Shown: positions 9,355-19,430, counted from the stretch's first letter. The stretch is DNA of 39,201 bases from Acidobacteriota bacterium (GCA_021798735.1 JAJZCA010000002.1:1-39201); one strand, 5' to 3'. Numbers and translations: made by a program. Notes: generated by a model from the sequence alone, not told the origin.

Positions 9355-11439
9355 CTATCTGGTTTTCGAATAGTTGTGGAGTTGCGGCCCAATGAGGTTC
9401 GAGTATTTGTAATTCTCGTCGCGGTCGGAGTCTATGGTCCAGAACATCGCTCCGATCATATTTGGATGGCCTGAGCGTTTCCTCAGTTTGTATGTGGCTC
9501 CCGCAGGAGCTTTCCCGGTAATGATGTAGTCCATCGCCTTGCTGACGACTGTACGCGCGGAGTAGCCAGTGAGAAAACCGACCGCAACCTTATTTGCCGG
9601 CATCCCCGGGAAGAATTGTCCGGGATTGCCTCCTACGTTGAATCCACGTAGCAGCAGTTCAGTCATGGCTGCATGGTAGTCGACCGAGTTGGATTGATAG
9701 ATCTCGCCGTCCAGTCCTTCCAGCGGCGGCGTGTTGTAGTCCTGCACGTCGACGAAGGAGAGGATGTCTCGCAGACCGTAGACGAGCGGAAGATACGACC
9801 CGAACTGACCTCCGTAGCTGGGATATCCACCAGGAATCTGCGTTCCTTCCGGTACTAGACTGATCATGAAGGTGGGGCCGAAGCGATCGCGCAACTGGCG
9901 CAGACCTGCGATCAGATTCACGACGGATGGCGTGGTGGGATGTTTGAAGTGAGTGTCTCCCGGCGTCAGATCGAGCGACGGCGATTCAAAGTCGATGTCG
10001 ACACCGTCGAAGCCGTATTCGGAAACGACACTGGTGACAGAGGAAACAAAGTTCGGGATATCTTTCGCATCGTCGAGCTTGAAGTACTGGCCGCCTCCTC
10101 CCAGCGAGATCATCACTTTCTTGCCTTGACCCTTGAGATGCGCGACGTCGGCTTTCATCTCTTCCGGTGTGATGCCTCGGGGAACGCGAAACTTCAAGGT
10201 CCCTTCTGGAGCTTTGTAATCCGGCGCGGCGAAGGCGACGATGATGACGTCCCACTGCGGGGAGATATCGCGTAGCCGGAACGTAGTGCCGTCAAAGCTG
10301 GAACCGGTCCAGTAGCCAATCAGTCGATGACCGTTCGGCGGTCCGCTGGCTGGAATGGGGGCAACGGTTGGCCCGGTGCGGCTGGCCATGCGACGCCTGC
10401 GGCTCTGGCATGGCTGGGCAGGTCCTTGCAGTGCTTTGGAATCGGGGAAGCTGTAAGCGATGGCTGGGTTTGAGGCGCCGTCGAGATACCAGTGCAACGT
10501 AGCTACGTTCGACAGGTGATACGTGAACTCTGCGGTACGTACAACAAACGGCATCGAAACGGGAAAGCTGTTTTTAGGATTCGTATTTGTGGGTTCGAGA
10601 AGGAAGTAATTGGAGCCGACGCCTGTCCCGGCGCAGCCGCCGTTTTCTCCCGGATACAGCCATGCGCGGAAAAAGTTTCCAGCAGCTCCCGTGGTGTGGA
10701 AATACGTTTGCGGGTTGTGCAGCGGGTCGTTGATAAACTCCGCCAGTTGCTGGGTCAGCGGCTGGACGTCGAGGTCTTCAACCACCGCCGGTGCGGCGTG
10801 GAGATAGGAGCCCAGCACAAAGGAGTTTCCCGTGGCCGCGTCGATGCCGTGCGTTCCCCAGGAACAGCAAACTGTCGCATCGCTATCGGTGTAAAAGGCG
10901 GTGTTATGAGTCACGGCGATGACGAGCTTGCCATTCTGCCGGGGAATCTGTTGGAAGATCTGCTTCTCAAGAAAATTAACATCGACAATCGCGAACGATC
11001 TGCCGTTCTTCTTCGATGTCAGAATGTAACCGTAGCCGGGAGGAATGGCGATGGCGACGGGCTTGATTTCAGGCTTGGTAAGCAGCGTTCGTCCACTCGT
11101 ATCCGACGGAAACGTGGCGCGCAGCAGCCCATCCGCATATTGCGTCTTGTCGCCGCCGGAAAACGCGGATCGGGTGTAGATGGGTGACTTCAGAATGCGC
11201 GACACGTCCGGGGCCGCATCCAGAATGGGCTTCTTGCCTTCGAAGGTGAGAGCGATAGGGATCAGCACTGTGGGAATGACGGTCGTGCCGCTCTTGGCGG
11301 GATCGCGACCCGCCAGCGTATAGGAACTTCCGCCGATCACTCGATTGAAAGTGGGGACTGTGCCTTGCGCACGCGCGGAGCATAGCGACAGGGAAAGGAG
11401 AACAAGTAGGCAGAGGGGCTTGATTCGAGTGTCCAGCAT
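9355..11439 (-). CDS. secreted GH18 chitinase-like protein with a large N-terminal region of unassigned function
   Basis: Signal peptide MLDTRIKPLCLLVLLSLSLCSARAQ from the internal start at 11439 (track start 11625 looks too far upstream). C-terminal GH18 motifs KKVMISLGGG and YGFDGVDIDFES (DxxDxDxE). Confidence 0.87.
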   Translation of the reverse strand: MLDTRIKPLCLLVLLSLSLCSARAQGTVPTFNRVIGGSSYTLAGRDPAKSGTTVIPTVLIPIALTFEGKKPILDAAPDVSRILKSPIYTRSAFSGGDKTQYADGLLRATFPSDTSGRTLLTKPEIKPVAIAIPPGYGYILTSKKNGRSFAIVDVNFLEKQIFQQIPRQNGKLVIAVTHNTAFYTDSDATVCCSWGTHGIDAATGNSFVLGSYLHAAPAVVEDLDVQPLTQQLAEFINDPLHNPQTYFHTTGAAGNFFRAWLYPGENGGCAGTGVGSNYFLLEPTNTNPKNSFPVSMPFVVRTAEFTYHLSNVATLHWYLDGASNPAIAYSFPDSKALQGPAQPCQSRRRRMASRTGPTVAPIPASGPPNGHRLIGYWTGSSFDGTTFRLRDISPQWDVIIVAFAAPDYKAPEGTLKFRVPRGITPEEMKADVAHLKGQGKKVMISLGGGGQYFKLDDAKDIPNFVSSVTSVVSEYGFDGVDIDFESPSLDLTPGDTHFKHPTTPSVVNLIAGLRQLRDRFGPTFMISLVPEGTQIPGGYPSYGGQFGSYLPLVYGLRDILSFVDVQDYNTPPLEGLDGEIYQSNSVDYHAAMTELLLRGFNVGGNPGQFFPGMPANKVAVGFLTGYSARTVVSKAMDYIITGKAPAGATYKLRKRSGHPNMIGAMFWTIDSDRDENYKYSNLIGPQLHNYSKTR

Positions 11440-11986
11440 GATTTGACCTTGGATGAAGGGATTGATGCTGCGCTTGTAACTGCATTCTTTCACGAAAGCC
11501 ACACCTGGGGTGTTTGGATGGGGTCCTCTCAAATAGAGTGAAGGTTGACTGGGTACGGAATTGCGCAGGAAAGGGAGCACGAAAATGGCAAGGCAAGGGA
11601 ATCCAGGATCTCGCCGCAGGCCCAAAGTGTCGATAGCCCCGCCGAATTCAGTGACAGGCTCCGTATTTACCCGCAGAGTATGCTTACGAGACGATGGGCT
11701 CCAGAGTGAACCTCCATTCGCGATGGTTGTCTACAGCCCAGAGGTCGAGGGGCACGCGATCTCTTGCTGTGCTTCAGTCTTTCTTGTTGAATCATTTGAA
11801 AAACGATGTATTTTATAAGCGCCGATTTAAAATGTGTTGTATCCCGCTGGCGGAACGAAGCAGATGTTCAATGATTGGCACGCAATTCTGCCATCGGATC
11901 GATGTCAGTTTGACGCGCGGAGTGGAAGCAGATTGTTCGGTATTGTTGGCATGAAAAAGATCTCCCGTTGGGTGAGCGCGTGATGT

Positions 11987-13108
11987 ATGGCGATACGAAA
12001 AGACGGTAAAAATAGTTTCGCGCGGACCACTCTTGCAGACGTAGCGCGCGAAAGTGGATTTTCTCCCTCAACCATTTCCATCGTGTTGAATGAAGCCCCC
12101 ATTTCCAAATATGTAGCGGCAACGACCAAAGAACATATCCGTGCGGTGGCCAAACGCATGGACTACCGGCCCGATGCCTTTGGGCGCTCCTTGCGCAAAC
12201 GGCGCAGCCACACCATTGGCGTCATGATTTTCGATATTTCCGATCCATTCTGCACGCTCATCTTGCAGGGTATTGAAAAAAGTCTCCATCCTACCGAATT
12301 TCTACCCTTTATCGTCGACGCCCATAACCGGCGGGAGCAGTTTGAGCGCTACATGGCCATGCTGCTGGAATACCGGGTGGAAGGCTTGATTGTCGTGGCG
12401 AATTGGCTGTTTATCGATATCGAGACGCTTTCGGAGTTGGAGAGGCATCGCGTGCCGACCGTGTTGGTTGGTTCGGAGATGCGCAGTGGTCCGCTGGGTT
12501 CCGTTCTGGTGAACAATGAGCAAGGAGGCTATCTTGCGTTGCAGCACTTGTATTCGCTGGGACACAGAAAAATCGCATTTATCCGCGGACCTCGCCAGTT
12601 GTGGGACAGCAGCCGGCGTTGGGATGGTGTTCTCCGTTTTGCCGCTGAGGTGGGACTCAAGATGCCGAAAAAGTGGGTGGTTGAGTTGACGGGTTCGTCT
12701 GAGTCCAACTCCAGCTTTGACGAAGGCCGGTCTTTGACCTCCACCATGTTGCAGCGCGATCCGGGCTTTACTGCTCTTCTGGCCTTTGACGATCTCACGG
12801 CTTTTGGCGTCGTTCGAGCATTGCGCAATTTCGGTCGTAGGGTTCCTGAAGACTGTTCGGTTGTGGGCTTTGACGATGTCCCTCACGCAGCGCTCTTCAA
12901 TCCAAGTCTTTCAACTGTACGGCAGCCGATGGAGCGCATGGGTTCGATAGCTGTGGGACGCATCCTCAAGGAGATTCAGCAGGATGGAGAAGTCGAGCAG
13001 GAAAAGGGGCGCGTCGACCTTTTGCCGCCGGAACTGATTCAGCGCGAATCGACCGCCGCGATCGCTCAAAAGGGTAAACTTTTGCCAAAAAATACCAGGA
13101 AACATTGA
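11987..13108 (+). CDS. LacI-family transcriptional regulator
   Basis: HTH TTLADVARESGFSPSTISIVLNEAPISKYVAATTKEHIRAVAKRMDYRPDAFGRSLR and periplasmic-binding-like domain HTIGVMIFDISDPF...CSVVGFDDVPHAALFNPSLSTVRQP. Confidence 0.93.
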   Translation: MAIRKDGKNSFARTTLADVARESGFSPSTISIVLNEAPISKYVAATTKEHIRAVAKRMDYRPDAFGRSLRKRRSHTIGVMIFDISDPFCTLILQGIEKSLHPTEFLPFIVDAHNRREQFERYMAMLLEYRVEGLIVVANWLFIDIETLSELERHRVPTVLVGSEMRSGPLGSVLVNNEQGGYLALQHLYSLGHRKIAFIRGPRQLWDSSRRWDGVLRFAAEVGLKMPKKWVVELTGSSESNSSFDEGRSLTSTMLQRDPGFTALLAFDDLTAFGVVRALRNFGRRVPEDCSVVGFDDVPHAALFNPSLSTVRQPMERMGSIAVGRILKEIQQDGEVEQEKGRVDLLPPELIQRESTAAIAQKGKLLPKNTRKH

Positions 13109-13217
13109 AGTCCTTGACTCCGACGCTAGTAACGCTTAAAAATCTCATATTCAAACGATTCTATGTTTCACGTGTCGAACGCCTCATCAACTGAGAGATC
13201 GCCTGACTCGTCATAAG

Positions 13218-15932
13218 ATGTACCCGGAGGACGTTGCAATGAAATTTCGCCTGGAAGTCCAAATCATGGTGTTGTTGGCGGTTCTGGGTGTTGGCCCGGC
13301 GTTGCCTTGTTTCGCGCAAAGTGCGAACAAATCCCTTATCGCCAAAGCTATTTCGCTTCGCCAGGGATGGGAGATTCAGTCGGGCTGCAATATCCAGGCG
13401 GACGGCGCAGAGTTGTCTTCCGCGCAGTACCATCCGCATGGGTGGATCAAGGCCACCGTTCCGACCACCGTGCTGGCAGCTCAGGTAGCAGCCGGTATCT
13501 ATCCCGACCCCTACTATGGAATGAATCTGCGCAAGATTCCAGGCTCCGACTATCCGTTGGGGAAATTCTTCTCCAACATGGAGATGCCTGCGGGTAGTCC
13601 GTATCGTTGCGCCTGGTGGTATCGCAAACAGGTGCAAATTCCAGCTAGCTCTCGCGGCAAAACTACATGGCTGCATTTTGGGGGGATTAATTACCGGGCC
13701 AATGTGTGGGTCAACGGCCAATTGGTCGCTAACTCCCAACAGGTCGCCGGAGCTTATCGCGTCTACAACCTGAATATCACCAAGGCAGTGACTCCTGGAA
13801 AGTCTGCTACCATCGCCGTCGAAGTCTTCGCTCCAGGGCCGCTCGATCTAGGCATCAATTGGGTAGACTGGAACCCCTCTCCGCCCGATAAGGATATGGG
13901 TCTCTGGGGCCCCGTGGATATGGAAACGACCGGCCCTGTTGCCGTTCGCTACCCCTCCATCGCCACGCATTTTGAAGACGCAAGTCTAAAAGCCGCCGAC
14001 ATTACCGTGACCGCCGAATTGCAAAATGCTACCGGCCATCCGGTGCAGGGAACGCTGATCGGCACCTTCGCGGGTCAGCGATTTCAGCAGCCCGTGCAGC
14101 TTGCCGCTGGCGAATCGAAAAGTGTCGACTTTTCTCCCGAGCAATTTCCCCAGTTGAAACTCAAGCATCCCGCCATCTGGTGGCCTGCGGAAATGGGCGC
14201 ACATCCGCTCGCGACTGTAACTGTCCGTTTCATCGCCAACGGTCAACTCTCCGATACTGCCTCGGCTCGTGTCGGCATTCGCGAGGTTACGTCGGATCTC
14301 ACCGCGAAAGGGGCGCGGTTATTTCGCATCAACGGCAAGCCGATTCTGATTCGCGGAGGCGGGTGGTCGCAGGACCTGATGATGCGCGAAGACCACGAAA
14401 ATCTACCGCAGCAGATCCGCATGGTGAAGGACCTGCATCTGAACACCATTCGTCAGGAAGCCAAACTGGAAGGCGATGAATTCTATCGGCTGACGGATGA
14501 GAACGGCATCCTGGTCATGGCGGGTTGGTGTTGCTGCGACCAGTGGGAACACTGGAAGAATTGGACCCCGGAAAATCATCAGGTCGCAAACGCCTCACTG
14601 CGCTCGCAGATGTTGCGTCTGCGGCATCATGCGTCTCTGCTGGTGTGGTTGAACGGCAGCGACAATCCTCCGCCTGCAGATGTTGAACAGGCGTATTTGA
14701 ATGTCGAGAAAGAAACAAAATGGCCCAATCCAACCATCTCCTCGGCTTCCGCCAAGCCAACGACAGTGACGGGGCCCAGTGGCGTCAAAATGTCGGGCCC
14801 GTACAACTATGTTTCTCCCTCCTATTGGTATGTTGATAGCAACCATGGCGGCGCATTCGGCTTCAACACTGAAACCAGTCCAGGCCCAGCCATTCCCCAG
14901 CCCGATAGCCTGGTGAAATTTCTGCCGCCGCAGGACCGTTGGCCGATCGGTAAGGTCTGGGACTACCACGCAGGCGGTGGCGACTTTATGAATGTCGACG
15001 TTTTCAACGATGCGATGCGCGCCACCTATGGTTTCCCCGATTCCATGGATGCATATTCCAGGGTTGCGCAAACCATGACCTATGACGGCGAACGGGCCAT
15101 GTTTGAAGCCTATGCGCGGAACAAGTACACATCCACGGGCGTTATCCAGTGGATGTTGAACAACGCATGGCCTTCTGTCATCTGGCACCTATACGACTAC
15201 TACTTGCAAACCGGCGGCGGATACTTCGGTACGAAAAAGGCCTGTGAGCCGCTGCACGTGCAATATTCCTACGACGATCACAGCATTTATGCGGTCAGCA
15301 GCCTGCCGGTTGCGACGCCATCGCTACAGGTGCAGGTGGATGTCTACGATCTGGATCTGAAATCGGTCTTCCACCAGTTGAAGACCGTCAGCCTTGCCGC
15401 TGACGGTTCGCAGCGCGTTCTCGACATCCCAGCCAACATCTTTCAGCCGGATCAATCGACTCACTTTGTTCGACTGCAGATGAAGAATACATCGGGCAAA
15501 ATTGTCAGTCGGAATTTTTATTGGATTCCGTCGAAGCTTACCGTGTTCGACTGGCCAAAGACGGAATATACCTATACTCCGGCGATTGCTTACGCGAACA
15601 TGCAAGCGCTGCGCTCGCTGCCCAAAAGCCAAATCCGTGCCACTCTCAGCACGGTAAACCACTCCTTGCATGTCCACCTTGAAAACCCATCGCATGCCTT
15701 GGCGTTTCAGGTGGAAGTACAAGGTTTCACCGCCGATGGCAAACCCATTCTTCCGCTACTGTGGAGTGACGACTTTGTTGAGTTGATGCCGGGCGAGAAG
15801 CGTGATCTAACGGCCGAACTCCCCAAAACGACCGCCGCCAATCAAGCCTCCGTGGTAGTCGGCGGATGGAATACAAACACCGTAAACCTGGGCGCGAAGC
15901 TTTTGGAGCATGCCAGCGCTGCTGCTGAGTGA
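13218..15932 (+). CDS. GH2 family secreted glycoside hydrolase, exo-beta-D-glucosaminidase (CsxA)-like
   Basis: 904 aa with signal peptide; WLHFGGINYRANVWVNGQLVANSQQVAGAYRVYNLNIT sugar-binding domain; RINGKPILIRGGGWSQDLMMRED, GWCCCDQWEHWKNW, NTETSPGPAIPQ as in exo-glucosaminidase-type GH2. Exact substrate uncertain. Confidence 0.82.
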   Translation: MYPEDVAMKFRLEVQIMVLLAVLGVGPALPCFAQSANKSLIAKAISLRQGWEIQSGCNIQADGAELSSAQYHPHGWIKATVPTTVLAAQVAAGIYPDPYYGMNLRKIPGSDYPLGKFFSNMEMPAGSPYRCAWWYRKQVQIPASSRGKTTWLHFGGINYRANVWVNGQLVANSQQVAGAYRVYNLNITKAVTPGKSATIAVEVFAPGPLDLGINWVDWNPSPPDKDMGLWGPVDMETTGPVAVRYPSIATHFEDASLKAADITVTAELQNATGHPVQGTLIGTFAGQRFQQPVQLAAGESKSVDFSPEQFPQLKLKHPAIWWPAEMGAHPLATVTVRFIANGQLSDTASARVGIREVTSDLTAKGARLFRINGKPILIRGGGWSQDLMMREDHENLPQQIRMVKDLHLNTIRQEAKLEGDEFYRLTDENGILVMAGWCCCDQWEHWKNWTPENHQVANASLRSQMLRLRHHASLLVWLNGSDNPPPADVEQAYLNVEKETKWPNPTISSASAKPTTVTGPSGVKMSGPYNYVSPSYWYVDSNHGGAFGFNTETSPGPAIPQPDSLVKFLPPQDRWPIGKVWDYHAGGGDFMNVDVFNDAMRATYGFPDSMDAYSRVAQTMTYDGERAMFEAYARNKYTSTGVIQWMLNNAWPSVIWHLYDYYLQTGGGYFGTKKACEPLHVQYSYDDHSIYAVSSLPVATPSLQVQVDVYDLDLKSVFHQLKTVSLAADGSQRVLDIPANIFQPDQSTHFVRLQMKNTSGKIVSRNFYWIPSKLTVFDWPKTEYTYTPAIAYANMQALRSLPKSQIRATLSTVNHSLHVHLENPSHALAFQVEVQGFTADGKPILPLLWSDDFVELMPGEKRDLTAELPKTTAANQASVVVGGWNTNTVNLGAKLLEHASAAAE

Positions 15933-15965
15933 AGGGAAGGCGACCACTTCTATAATTGAAGAGGA

Positions 15966-18224
15966 ATGCATCGGAGCCCATGCTTAGGGAGAAAAACCTT
16001 GAATATATTGAAGCGCATCTTACTGCTGCTGGTTGGCTGTTGTTGCATGCTCGCCATATCTCTGATGGCCCAGGTGGTTCGAGTAGATATTACGCCCGCA
16101 CATGCCACGAACCACTTTGTTCCCAAGCAGACGCTCGGAGCCGGTATTGACCGCATTCAAACTGTAGCCATTGATAAGTTGATGAATAAGACAATTCTGG
16201 ATCGAGTGTTTACTGCTGGCTGGCAGCCTGTAACCTATCGCCAGAATACGGAGCTTGCCATCGAGGCATGGCACTGGAATCCGGAAGGCACATGGAGTGA
16301 CCCCAACAATAAACAAGGTTATTTCACTGGATCGGCGCAGCCGACCGGGTTCATTCGACATTCATTTGGATACGCATTGCCGCATCGCGGAATCACTCGT
16401 GACGGAGGTTCGGTCACAGGCTATTCTCGATTGACAGATGGCGATACTTCAACGTACTGGAAGAGCAATCCTTATCTCTCCAGTCGATACACCGGCGAGG
16501 ATGATTCACGCCATCCCCAATGGGTGATGATGGACCTGAGCAGTGTGCAACTTCTCGACAGCATTAAGATTGCGTGGGCGAATCCGTACGCGACTCAATA
16601 TACAGTCCAATATTGGACTGGCACTATCCCATATGACAGCCCGCTCGACTTTCCAACGAATGGAGTCTGGCAGACATTTCCAGACGGCGTCATCAGCTCG
16701 GGAAAGGGCGGAGTTGAAACTGTTCATCTTTCCAGCCAGTTGATACCCGCGCGGTATGTCCGTATTGTGATGACGCATTCGTCCAATACATGCGATACGC
16801 ATGGTTCGTCCGACCCTCGGAACTGCGTTGGATATGCTATCGACGAGCTCTATGCGGGGACAACTAGCGCCGACGGCCAATTCCACGATCTGGTTCGTCA
16901 CACCGCCGATCAGGAACAGACGGTGACAGAGGCTTCCTCTGTCGATTCCTGGCACACCGCAAAAGATTTATTGACCGCCAAAGAATCTCAGATGGGATTC
17001 GATCTTTTCTACACCAGCGGAGTCACCCAGGGACTTCCAGCTATTGTTCCCATCGCGCTGATTTACGACAACCCAGAGAACGCGGCCTCCGAGATCAAAT
17101 ACCTGGAGGCGCGTCACTATCCCATCTCCTACGTCGAAATGGGGGAAGAGGCGGATGGTCAGTACATCGCGCCGGAGGATGTGGCAGCCTTGTATATTCA
17201 GTTTGCGATCGCGATTCACCGCGTCGATCCAAATGTAAAACTAGGTGGTCCGTCCTTTGAAGGTGTCAATCGCGACATCCTGTATTGGCCCACTGCGGAC
17301 GGAAAGGCTTCGTGGCTCGGACGATTTCTGGATTACTTGCGGCAACACGGGCATTTGCAGGACCTGGCATTCTTTTCCTTTGAGCATTATCCACTGGGCC
17401 CTTGCGAAATCGCATGGAGCAGCTTGTATGACGAGCCGCAGTTGGTCGCCAATATTATGCAGACGTGGCGCAATGACGGTTTGCCCGCGAATGTTCCCAT
17501 GTTAATCACGGAGTCGAATCTTTCCTCCGCTGCGTCTGAGACATACATGGATATCTTCGGCGGTATTTGGTTGGCCGACTATGTTGGTTCTTTTTTGAAT
17601 GCCGGCGGAAAGGGACTGTATTACTTCCACTATCTGCCGTTGCAAATGGAAAACGGTTGCAACAATTCTCCCGGGACGTTTGGAATGTTTACCGTGAATG
17701 CGGATTATCAAATCCAGCAGCCGTTGTCGCAATACTTCGCCAGCCGCATGATCAATTACGAATGGCTCCAACATGATGGCGGCATGCATGCCGTCTATCC
17801 CGCTGCGGGAACGTACGACGATGGCGCGCACCACACGCTGGTCACAGCGTATTCAGTGCTGCGCCCGGATCGCGAATGGTCGGTCATGTTAGTGAATCGC
17901 GATCAAGAGCAAGCGCATAAGGTGCAGGTAGTTTTTAACAATTTGCAAAACAAAACATCTAGCTATCTTTCTGGCAACGTCCACGTTTCCACCTTCGGAA
18001 GCGAGCAGTATAAGTGGCATCCAGCGTTCAGACATGCGGATACATCCCACATTCCAGAAACTCTGGATAAGATTCCTCTTTTATATACCGATGGTTACGC
18101 GGACCCGGATGGTCCAATCAAAGAAGCGACGGTACCAGGCGATAAGGCAACAGAGTACGAAATTCCGCCAGCTTCGATCGTCGTATTGCGAGGTAATCTA
18201 ACCCAACTTCCGCAGTCTGAATAG
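15966..18224 (+). CDS. secreted discoidin (F5/8 type C-like) domain protein with a GH-A clan-like TIM-barrel region
   Basis: Signal peptide ILKRILLLLVGCCCMLAISLMAQ; discoidin-like DGDTSTYWKSNPYLSSRYTGEDDSRHPQWVMMDLSSVQLLDSIKIAWANPYATQYTVQYWTG; barrel-like YVEMGEEADGQYIAPEDVAALYIQFAIAIHRVDPNVKLGGPSFEG and PMLITESNLSS. Confidence 0.65.
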   Translation: MHRSPCLGRKTLNILKRILLLLVGCCCMLAISLMAQVVRVDITPAHATNHFVPKQTLGAGIDRIQTVAIDKLMNKTILDRVFTAGWQPVTYRQNTELAIEAWHWNPEGTWSDPNNKQGYFTGSAQPTGFIRHSFGYALPHRGITRDGGSVTGYSRLTDGDTSTYWKSNPYLSSRYTGEDDSRHPQWVMMDLSSVQLLDSIKIAWANPYATQYTVQYWTGTIPYDSPLDFPTNGVWQTFPDGVISSGKGGVETVHLSSQLIPARYVRIVMTHSSNTCDTHGSSDPRNCVGYAIDELYAGTTSADGQFHDLVRHTADQEQTVTEASSVDSWHTAKDLLTAKESQMGFDLFYTSGVTQGLPAIVPIALIYDNPENAASEIKYLEARHYPISYVEMGEEADGQYIAPEDVAALYIQFAIAIHRVDPNVKLGGPSFEGVNRDILYWPTADGKASWLGRFLDYLRQHGHLQDLAFFSFEHYPLGPCEIAWSSLYDEPQLVANIMQTWRNDGLPANVPMLITESNLSSAASETYMDIFGGIWLADYVGSFLNAGGKGLYYFHYLPLQMENGCNNSPGTFGMFTVNADYQIQQPLSQYFASRMINYEWLQHDGGMHAVYPAAGTYDDGAHHTLVTAYSVLRPDREWSVMLVNRDQEQAHKVQVVFNNLQNKTSSYLSGNVHVSTFGSEQYKWHPAFRHADTSHIPETLDKIPLLYTDGYADPDGPIKEATVPGDKATEYEIPPASIVVLRGNLTQLPQSE

Positions 18225-18396
18225 TAAGTATTGTTTCAATGTTGATATGTCGAAGTCTTCACTAAGACGGGCAACCCTGACGATCTGCGCAATACAGATC
18301 CTGCCGGTCTGAATTGCTCAAGTGGGCGGCAAACATGGTCGATCTCTTCGCCAGACGCCACTTGTGCTGCGGTCTTTCTAAGGTCTAAAGTGAATT

Positions 18397-18546
18397 ATGG
18401 AGCAAGTTAGCGTGAAAAGTGCAAAGTCGCCGAGATCGAGCACGATGAGTTCAACGTTGCGTTGTTTTCATGTGCTTGAACTACTTGCTGAGGGGCCCTT
18501 TGAACTACTGAGTCGGCCCATAATGGTTAAACTTTTTATAGTTTGA
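18397..18546 (+). pseudogene. IclR-family regulator, N-terminal fragment (about 30 recognisable residues, then unrelated sequence)
   Basis: Manual translation from ATG 18397: MEQVSVKSAKSPRSSTMSSTLRCFHVLELLAEGPFELLSRPIMVKLFIV*. SSTLRCFHVLELLAEGPFEL resembles the first helix of IclR HTH domains. Too short for the ORF track. Confidence 0.55.
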
Positions 18547-18608
18547 TTCGTCTAACTGACTATGGAGCGAGTGGACGGGCGGAAGCTATCGATTGCGGCA
18601 TTGAATGA

Positions 18609-19205
18609 GCGGCGGCGGCGGGCAAGTGGCTCAATGAGACCTATCCGAAGATCGCCAAGCGCGCCAAACAAGAGGGAGCGGAGATCCACTGGGGCGATGA
18701 AACCGGGCTGCGATCCGACGATGTGCGCGAGCGCGGTTATGCGCCCAGGGGTGAGACGCCGGTGTTGCGCGTCCACCGCAATCGCTCCAGCCTGAGCGTG
18801 ATTGCGACGGTGACCAACAAGGGGCAGATGCGCTGGAATATCTTCTCCGGCGCGTTGCATGCGAAGGTCCTGATCGGCTTCCTGAAACGGTTGACCCGCC
18901 ACGAGCGGAGAAAGCTCTTCTTGATTTTGGACAATCGGCGTGTCCATCACTCGCAGTTGGTCAAACAATGGCTGAAGGCCAATGCCGACAAGATCGAGGC
19001 CTTCTATCTGCCCAGCTATTCCCCGGATCTGAAGCCGGACGAGTTGCTCAATGCCGACCTGAAGCAAAGGGTCGCCACAACCGCCCCGGCAAGAACCAAG
19101 ACGGCCCTGACAAGGACCGCATCCACTTCGCCCCGCAGTATCCAGAAGCAGCCGCAACGGGTGCAGCGCTACTTCCTCCATCAGCATGTCAGGTATGCCG
19201 CTTGA
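18609..19205 (+). pseudogene. IS630-family transposase, N-terminally truncated
   Basis: Frame open from 18609 (in-frame TGA at 18606): KWLNETYPKIAKRAKQEGAEIHWGDETGLRSDDVRERGYAPRGETPV...LSVIATVTNKGQMRWNIF...RKLFLILDNRRVHHSQLVKQWL...SYSPDLKPDELLNADLKQ...SIQKQPQRVQRYFLHQHVRYAA. DDE core present, N-terminal HTH missing. Confidence 0.87.
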
Positions 19206-19224
19206 GTATGATCATTTCGGGCCG

Positions 19225-19430
19225 GATCAATAACGTGGCATTTTCTGTGTTGAGAAGCGCCCCCGCGTTCGACGAGACTTTCACCGTGGTGGAAGCCGAC
19301 CTGATCGAGAGCTTCGTATCGGCCCTGGCAATCTGGTCAATCTGAAGATGGAACGGGCCAATCGACGCGGTACTGAAGCCGGGTGATGTTGCCGTAACCT
19401 CGTAATCGCCAATCGTCAGAAATTCCATTC
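19225..19430 (-). pseudogene. TonB-dependent receptor (Oar-like, carboxypeptidase-regulatory plus plug) fragment
   Basis: Within the 19189..19680 minus ORF: EFLTIGDYEVTATSPGFSTASIGPFHLQIDQIARADTKLSIRSASTTVKVSSNAGALLNTENATL resembles the N-terminal region of acidobacterial TonB receptors; both flanks lose similarity. Confidence 0.72.

Noticed and set aside
11790-13170. LacI-type operator candidates (TTTGAAAAACGATG near 11796; TTCAAACGATTC near 13150)
   Set aside because: Share AAACGAT but are poor palindromes; not convincing without comparative data.
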